A DNA stretch of 64,000 bases, from the NCBI GenBank assembly GCA_001931875.2, contig MSJH02000614.1:170455-234454 (forward strand), written 5' to 3'. Every line of letters starts with the position of its first letter. The stretch's first letter is position 1. The DNA is from Byssochlamys sp. IMV 00236 (taxonomy: Eukaryota > Ascomycota > Eurotiomycetes > Eurotiales > Thermoascaceae). The notes below the pieces were generated by a model. That model did not search any database. It was not told where the DNA came from and was given only the letters and a program-made list of their open reading frames with translations. Both the position numbers and the translations under genes were made by a program. Of this stretch, positions 57,853-64,000 are shown piece after piece.

Positions 57853-59927
57853 TCATGCAACATACTGTTCGATCTCAGCAGGCATCTGCTGAGGTTCGAC
57901 ATAGAAAGGGTTGTCAAACGATGAACCAATGTTCACCGTGGGAAGTGCATTAAACGTGTCATACCCGTTACCCATGGCTGGATCCCAGCCCAACGACGGC
58001 GGCTCATACTCGAAAGTCGCGTCCTGCGTGAAATCCGACGTTGTTGTTGTTGTCGTCGTTGGAGGGTAAGCCGAACCTATGATGGCGGATGGCTGCTGAG
58101 GAATTGCATTGATTTCTTCACCCAGCGCATCTTCATCGATAAAGTTCTGCGCGTTCTCCAGCACAATCTCTTCTTTTTGCTCCATCCAGTGCTTCAAGAC
58201 CTCCATGGGCGGGTGATTTCCACCACCTTTGCCCCCGCGCTTCTCGCTGTCCTTGCCACGTCCTCCCCGCCCCCGCTGGCACGGGTTGAAGTGAGTCCGT
58301 CGCAAGTGTGCGGCCGCATTGTAGTTGGCGCCGTAGCGCTTCCCGTTGCGGCACGCCTTGCAGTTGGCAAGGAACGTCTTGTCGGGCGAGATGTCAACGC
58401 AGACCCAAACCTTGCGCACGACCGAGTGAACACGTTCGATATGTCGTCGAAGTTCGTGCTCACCGTGAAAGCCATCAGGCTGGTCGGTGCAAAGGGTACA
58501 ATACGTCTTGGGGCGAGGCGGGCGCTGGAAAGACGCCTTGGGAATGGCAGCAACCTCTTTCGAGGTGCCGTCTTCAGAAGCAATGCGGATCATCTTGTGC
58601 TGCTCAGTTGGTTTCGATGATTTGCTGTTACTCTGCAGCTTAGGGGCGATTGGTCGTGCGCCCTGAACAATCTGTTCTTGAGTCCTCCGAGCAGCCCTTG
58701 ACTGCTGTGATGTAGACGAACTGTCGCTTTCGACAGACAGGGAATGCTTCATCTCCACAGAGGCAGATGAAGGTGGCAACAAAGGAGCAGAACTGAGAGG
58801 GCTATGAAATGTGCCAGGGGTAGGGGCAGAACTGGAAAAGAAAAGAGGTGTAGAATCGGATAAGGGAAACTGAACATGATTCATGTTTCGATGAGAATGA
58901 GAAATAGAGGTCGGAAAATGGACCTCTTGAGGGGATGATTTGTTCGCGAAATCAGAAGAAGAAAAAGGAAAATCGAAATTGCTTTCAAGATTCGATCCAG
59001 TGGAGTCGAATCTAACCATGCCAATTCCTCCGCACAATGACTCTGTAGTCGCACTGCGACTCATCTCAGTTGCGGCGGTCGTCGCGACCGTCAGTTGATC
59101 TGACATAGGTGAGCAAGAAAGGCCGCCAAAGACGGGCTGCTGGAATTGCTGAGTCTGTTGCACACCGGCAGAACCGGTGTCGACAGGGACACTCATACCC
59201 TGGGCCTGGAGATCCTCCAGACACTGCTGAGTGTACTCCAACGGGGAGTACTCGTCGACATTGTCGAGACGGAGTTGCGATCGTTGCGGTCCAGAAGATT
59301 GTCGTGCTGCCGCTATTGACTGTTGGCGGTGAGGGACCGGGAGTTGCTGGCTCCGCGAGCGAACCATACCGGCCGCTCGCGACGCGGAGCCTTTGCTGGC
59401 GATGGGAGAAGTTCCAGTCCGAGATATCGTCGTCGACGGTCTCTGGTTCATCTGGGGGGCTGCCGGCGACGAAGCGTGTGACAAGTCACGCGTCAGGTCA
59501 ATAGCAACGGGGAGTTCCGGAGTCTGCCAAACGTCAATCCAGGAAGGTTGGAGAAGGGATAGAGAGAGATGGAGAGCAGCGGCAACAAGGATAAGGCGGG
59601 GGCGGATGCTTAGAAAGGAGGCCAAAGGTCACATACGGTGGCACGCCGCTTTGCCGGTGGAATTCCAGAAGGGATCGTCCGGGGTACGTCTTGTCGTGTC
59701 CTCTTTCCGATGCTGTCTGGAGGCGAAGCGTTGGCGGCGTTGAGCATGTCGGAAGCGTTCGTAGAGACATCTTGAGGGGCTGTGACGGTCATGAATTGAC
59801 TGAGACGTTGGCTCCAGAGATGATTTCGTTCCGATTCCGAAAGGTGGGAGTGCTGAACCAAAAAGGCGTCCCGGTAGCCAGAGATAGCCCTCGTAAATAA
59901 TTCGTCGTCCGTGATACTGACGGCCAT
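57853..59927 (-). CDS. DUF7896-type zinc-finger protein, putative transcription factor
   Basis: Exons 59927-59637 and 59523-57853 join to 653 residues; the intron runs from GTATGT to TTTGGCAG. The N terminus is a short helical segment (ITDDELFTRAISGYRDAFL, HLWSQRLSQFM). A long Ser/Gln/Pro-rich disordered part follows. A Cys/His module lies at about residues 460-540: YCTLCTDQPDGFHGEHELRRHIERVH, then FLANCKACRNG and AAAHLRRTHFNPC. Two degenerate C2H2-like fingers with a wide spacer fit the fungal DUF7896 family. An RGRGGRGK basic patch follows, then an acidic/Gln-rich tail with a Thr run encoded by GTT/GTC repeats. Role as a regulator is an inference from the fingers and disordered activation-like regions. 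Confidence 0.78.
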
Positions 59928-62900
59928 GGCGGTGAGCTCCTTCTGGGAGATGGTGGTTGGGACAGGTAGTCCAGCAGCTGCTATCAGTATCTATAATCGG
60001 AAGAGGGAAAGCTGTTTAATCTTTTCGATAGCGCACGGTCAGCTTGGAGGCATATAATAGTTAATGATAGCCTTGTTTGGGTCCGCACTCACTGAGGTAC
60101 GACTGTATAGTTAGGTCGTTTTGGTGATCCGCGGGTCGGACAAAGTAGGTAGTAGTTATAGACTATGGAGGCAAGCGCAGCGAACAACAAAGTCCGCAGA
60201 GTCAGAGACACAGTATGAACATCAACAGTGAACGTCGAGTATACTGAAGAGAAGCAGAAACAAATGACCGGGGAGTCGAGCAATTAATGAACGGTAGCAG
60301 GACGACGCCTGCCGCTAGCCAGTTACGGATACGAGCAGTCAGCATCAGCAACGAAGTCTCCGGAGAGCGGATGCCAAAGGAAAGCCAAAGTGCTTGAAAC
60401 GAGAGCTCATGAGGGTATGGAGGCAGTGGGTCAGCAAGAGACCTGGAGCTTTCGAACGGCGTGGACGGCCAAAGTTCGCAGAACCGGCACGCAGGTTTTT
60501 CCAGTGACCCTGCAGGACGCTTGGAGAAGCGATCTGGTGATGGGAGAAGCTATCCAGGTACGGCCATCCGGCCAGGTGAACGGGCCAGGAGCGAGCCATG
60601 ATGGTGATGGGCAGTTTTGGCAGAATGGAGCGGAGAGTTCGACGGACAGTGACATATGGAGAGCACAAGAGAGACGGAGAGCCGTGCACGATGATGGAAA
60701 GTGAGGCAGCGAAACGGATCGCTCAGAGAGAGAGCCGGGCCAGCGAGATAGCGAGAACGTGCGTTGGTCTACGAACCGGTGCTGCTCGCTAACGAAGTCC
60801 TATTCTATCCTATCCTACCCTATCCCAGGGGGATCCGTCGAGTCGAAAAGGCAGCAAAGGGCAAAGTCCAGAATGTCCAGAATGCCCGGGCAGCCGCCCC
60901 TATCGCCAGCTCAAGATGGCCCCCCGAAAGGCCCCCGGAATGCCTACGAGACGATTCCCCAAGGGCCTTCTCTAGGCCCGGACAACCCCCTCCAAGGCAT
61001 CGTCAGGCCAAAAGCAAGAGAGCTCTACGCCTACCAGACGCTCTCTCGAGTCTCTGTCTGCCACGTCGTCGCGCGCACAACCAAGGAGCCACACACTGAT
61101 AGGGAACTCATGATCCAGTCGGATGCCTCCAAGATCGTCCATCTCGCTGCACTCGAATCGGGCGTTGGAGACGGCGTGCTGTGTGACCCCCTACAGACGC
61201 GTCTCACCACCCCCCAAAGGACTCACTTCAAACCTCAAACCGTTTTGGGGGGAAGAGAATCCAGTTGGCATCGCCCAAGTCGAGCCCATCCTGTTGTCCG
61301 TAATACCACCGTCGATGATCAATGATCAGTCAGATAGAGATGGTGCAACCGCTGCCCAGACCAGTATAGCTTGCGGCAGAGCTTCCGGGCCCTGATCCTG
61401 GCCGGCCATCGAAGATCCTGAATCCGCTGAGTTGCCAATTCCTCACGATGATCTGCTCACTTTGTCCTAACCGAGCTTCGCGCCTTTACTAATCATAGCA
61501 CCATGATCCCACTATCGGCCACTATCTGTGTATCTAATGAATGGCCAAACAGGTTCCATCGTGTGCACGACATCTCTCTTCCCCTCGCGAGAATCGGGGA
61601 CTAACAGCGCCTTGGTCACCAAATAATCTCAAGACTGGGCAACGACAAAGCCCATCCAAACAGTGCAACCTTCTCATGTATACACCGCAAGGGGATAACG
61701 GTCATCGTTGGCCATCTCCGCATCTTGCTTACCAGCTAAGCTGCCAGAAACCCGTTGCACCGAGTTCACATCACATGGCACATAGGACGTTCTGTGCCCA
61801 CGAGCGCTGCTCGAGTCAACCCCGTCTTTGACCCCACGATCGAACAAAAAGAAAAGGCGCTGCTGGCGGAGTATCTCCATCTTTTCCCCTTGTGAAGTTG
61901 TGATACGGTCGTTGTAGGCGAAACTCCCCGGATCTCCACAAGTTCTGTTCATCGGATGGCCGACAGATTGTTTACGGAGTTATGCCCATGGAAAGATTCC
62001 AGACTTTGGGTCAACTCTTACGACAACCAGTAATATGTTCCACGTATCCGTCCTCTCCATCTGAAGGATGGGGGATCTACCAGTGAAAGACGGTTGCCAA
62101 TAGTGTTGCGGGTTTGGCGGAACAACGGCGCCTTTTTAGCATGAATCTGGAAGTTCTCCTGATCATTCCTGATCGTTAATTATGTTATTGCCCCCCCAGC
62201 TACTCCGTATTTGGGCTCCGTGCCAGATCCCAGGCCCACCCCGCTGGTGAGCTGCTTTCCCCAAAGGGGGCATGATCTCGGGATCCCCATAACATCGAAA
62301 GTACTTGTCAAACACCTCATCTCACCGCCGTGCCGTCTCCGTCTACTTTTCTCGTCCGGGAAAAGAGTAAGTAACTGATGCCGAGAACCAGGGTATCCTA
62401 AGAATAATAATTTCCGCTTGGCGCTGAGAAGATCTTGGCTTCGCTCTAGGGACCGTTCAGATAGCCGGTTCATGTCCGTCATTTCGAACAGAACTCGATC
62501 AAAAAAAGGTCCTCGCTCCGTTTCAGGGTCCTGGGAAAGATAATTGGCCGATGGCGTACGGAGTACGGAGTACACAAAAGACTATACGCGGTGGGTCTTT
62601 GGCAATCGCCAGATCAATAATGATAATCATCGTAATGATTTTCTGAGTCATGGTACGTGTGTCTGAAGCACTCGTGAAGTCGACAGCTGTCTCGTGGAGT
62701 AGAGTGCGCAACTCCAGATCAGAAAGAGGGAAAGCTAGGAAGACTGAAACACGAGTCCGAATTATTACCGGCTTCAGTTACAGGCAGATACGTTCGCGCG
62801 GGAGATTAGCAAGTTTAGACTCGAGCAGAGTTTATCGTCATCAGCGAAGCGACGAAGCCGTGCCGTAAGTACCTAAGTAAGCCACTTACTATCGAACTGC

Positions 62901-64000
62901 AGTCTAGCAGATAATAGTTATCCTCACGGAGTATTACGTGGGTGATAGTTAGTAGTATGCACGCTCATGACCGATTATTATGTCCATAAGGGTCGATGGA
63001 TATTTCTCGCCTATGGCGGTGACGGTGTTGAGTGGCCCAACACCCACAAGAGTTCCTGGAATGCCAGGCAGCCAGTAGAAACATGGTGTAGGAGAAACGG
63101 CATATCGGTCATAAGCAATTGTCGTTGCCCGAAATGGCAATTTTGCTGACATTACGATGATTGACAGGACAGCTGGTTGTTCGTGTTGACTCACTCTCAG
63201 TCCACACCCAGCTGGCGGGTTTGCACCCAGCGCAGAATATTCGCGGAGAAGGTCCTTAGTCTATGCACCCCTGAGACGTGAGACGCTTTCTCTCTGGAGT
63301 AACCAGTTATTGCTATACTACTCCAGTACCTGGCGGTGATGCACTCCATAGTAAGTAAATCATATGCCACGTTGATGATCTCTACGTGCAGGTTTCAAAC
63401 GAGAGAGCATCCGTCATTCCATCATTCGCCGCTCACAACACAAGGCACAAGATACCTAATTAATGCAACGGTCTCGACCCTCATTATTGCTGAGGTGGTC
63501 ACCCTTCGGACCGTTTCCCGTCCGCTGCATCGGGAACTTGTTGGAAATGAAAACAGGACCCATTCAGAAACGACAGACACTGGGCCAGCTAAGCGATGGG
63601 GTTATCTATCCTATTTCCCCGTGACCAGCAACTATGGTACTATTATTATTATCTATCTAACCTCTTCGTGACTTAAAAACGTCATCCTATCTATCCATCC
63701 TCTCCTGATGAGGCATCGGTTCGGGAGTCGAATGACAACACGCAACTACGTATTATTATCATTATTATTCCTCAAGGGCCCGTCCACCATCTTCACCATC
63801 AGCTAATTAGTTACAACTCGCTAACTACGTCGCCCACTTTGCCAACCCAACAATGAAATCCCTCTGCTCAAACACCCCCCTCTCTACCACTCGATAAGAC
63901 CAGTATAACTTGGTTACTCCCGACGGTCTAAAATAGTAAGTAAATGTTGAGGCCACCCATCTTCACCCAACTTTTTCTCCTCAAGTGCCCAAGGCAGAGA
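59928..64000. other. 4.1 kb right end without a recognisable gene
   Basis: Presumably the long upstream region and leader of the zinc-finger gene. Open frames near 60345-60704 overlap on both strands and show no family. Features seen: CCTAT repeats at 60801-60830, TACTCCGTA at 62201, the double motif at 62557-62572, a related ACGGAGTA at 62926, and AT trinucleotide runs near 63640 and 63755. No tRNA-like fold was noticed by eye. Confidence 0.45.
62557..62572. repeat. Overlapping pair of the recurrent intergenic 9-mer TACGGAGTA
   Basis: Two copies overlap by two bases. Single copies on one or the other strand lie at 19919-19927, 24165-24173, 44965-44973, 56385-56393 and 62201-62209, all between genes. 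Function unknown. Confidence 0.6.

Noticed and set aside
1..64000. CRISPR array, bacterial operon or prophage features
   Set aside because: Spliceosomal introns and fungal gene families throughout; no spaced direct repeats of CRISPR type seen.

Overview
The window looks like a 64 kb piece of a filamentous ascomycete chromosome, most likely from Aspergillus or a close Eurotiales relative (inference). It has short introns of about 45-90 nt with CTAAC-type branch points, gene spacing of 0.3-1.5 kb in the dense parts, and orthologues of fungal proteins such as BIG1, PEX10, CDC6, a Cut2-like securin, CSI2 and a PDR-type ABC transporter. I rebuilt exon structures by hand. Every complete multi-exon model keeps one reading frame from ATG to stop. 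Several small multi-exon genes (LSm5, a CYSTM protein) appear only after splicing.

Left part (1-17.1 kb), housekeeping. It holds the 5' part of a sphingolipid C9-methyltransferase (-), a securin-like anaphase inhibitor (-), tropomyosin (+), the rRNA-processing factor RRP17 (-), the V-ATPase/cell-wall factor BIG1 (+), a CSI2-like membrane protein (+), an ERD1-like EXS protein (-), the peroxisomal E3 ligase PEX10 (+), a large protein ending in a Werner-type 3'-5' exonuclease domain (-), and LSm5 (+). Many neighbours are divergent pairs sharing short promoters.

Middle part (17.1-42 kb). A 4.4 kb gene-free stretch precedes a YAT-family amino-acid permease. Then come an F-BAR/DEP/RhoGAP protein of the Rgd2 type, CDC6 (-), a UBA-UAS-UBX Cdc48 cofactor, a GCK-III Ste20 kinase (a Sid1/SepM candidate), ribulose-phosphate 3-epimerase, and an SH3BGR-like thioredoxin-fold protein. 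A 20-base assembly gap lies in a poly-C tract near 42.48 kb.

Right part (42.6-64 kb), more accessory in character. It holds a secreted SGNH/GDSL esterase with very unusual splicing, a PDR ABC transporter, an uncharacterised multi-pass membrane protein, a tiny CYSTM protein and a DUF7896-type zinc-finger protein. About 4 kb without a recognisable gene fills the right end.

The most interesting signals are these. (1) The esterase gene can be read through only with a 51-nt AT-AC intron and a 7-nt microexon. (2) RRP17 is split by a GC-AG intron. (3) The 9-mer TACGGAGTA/TACTCCGTA recurs seven times, always between genes. (4) The Rgd2-type RhoGAP appears to lack its arginine finger. (5) Three CACGTG boxes sit within 49 bp in the shared ERD1/PEX10 promoter.
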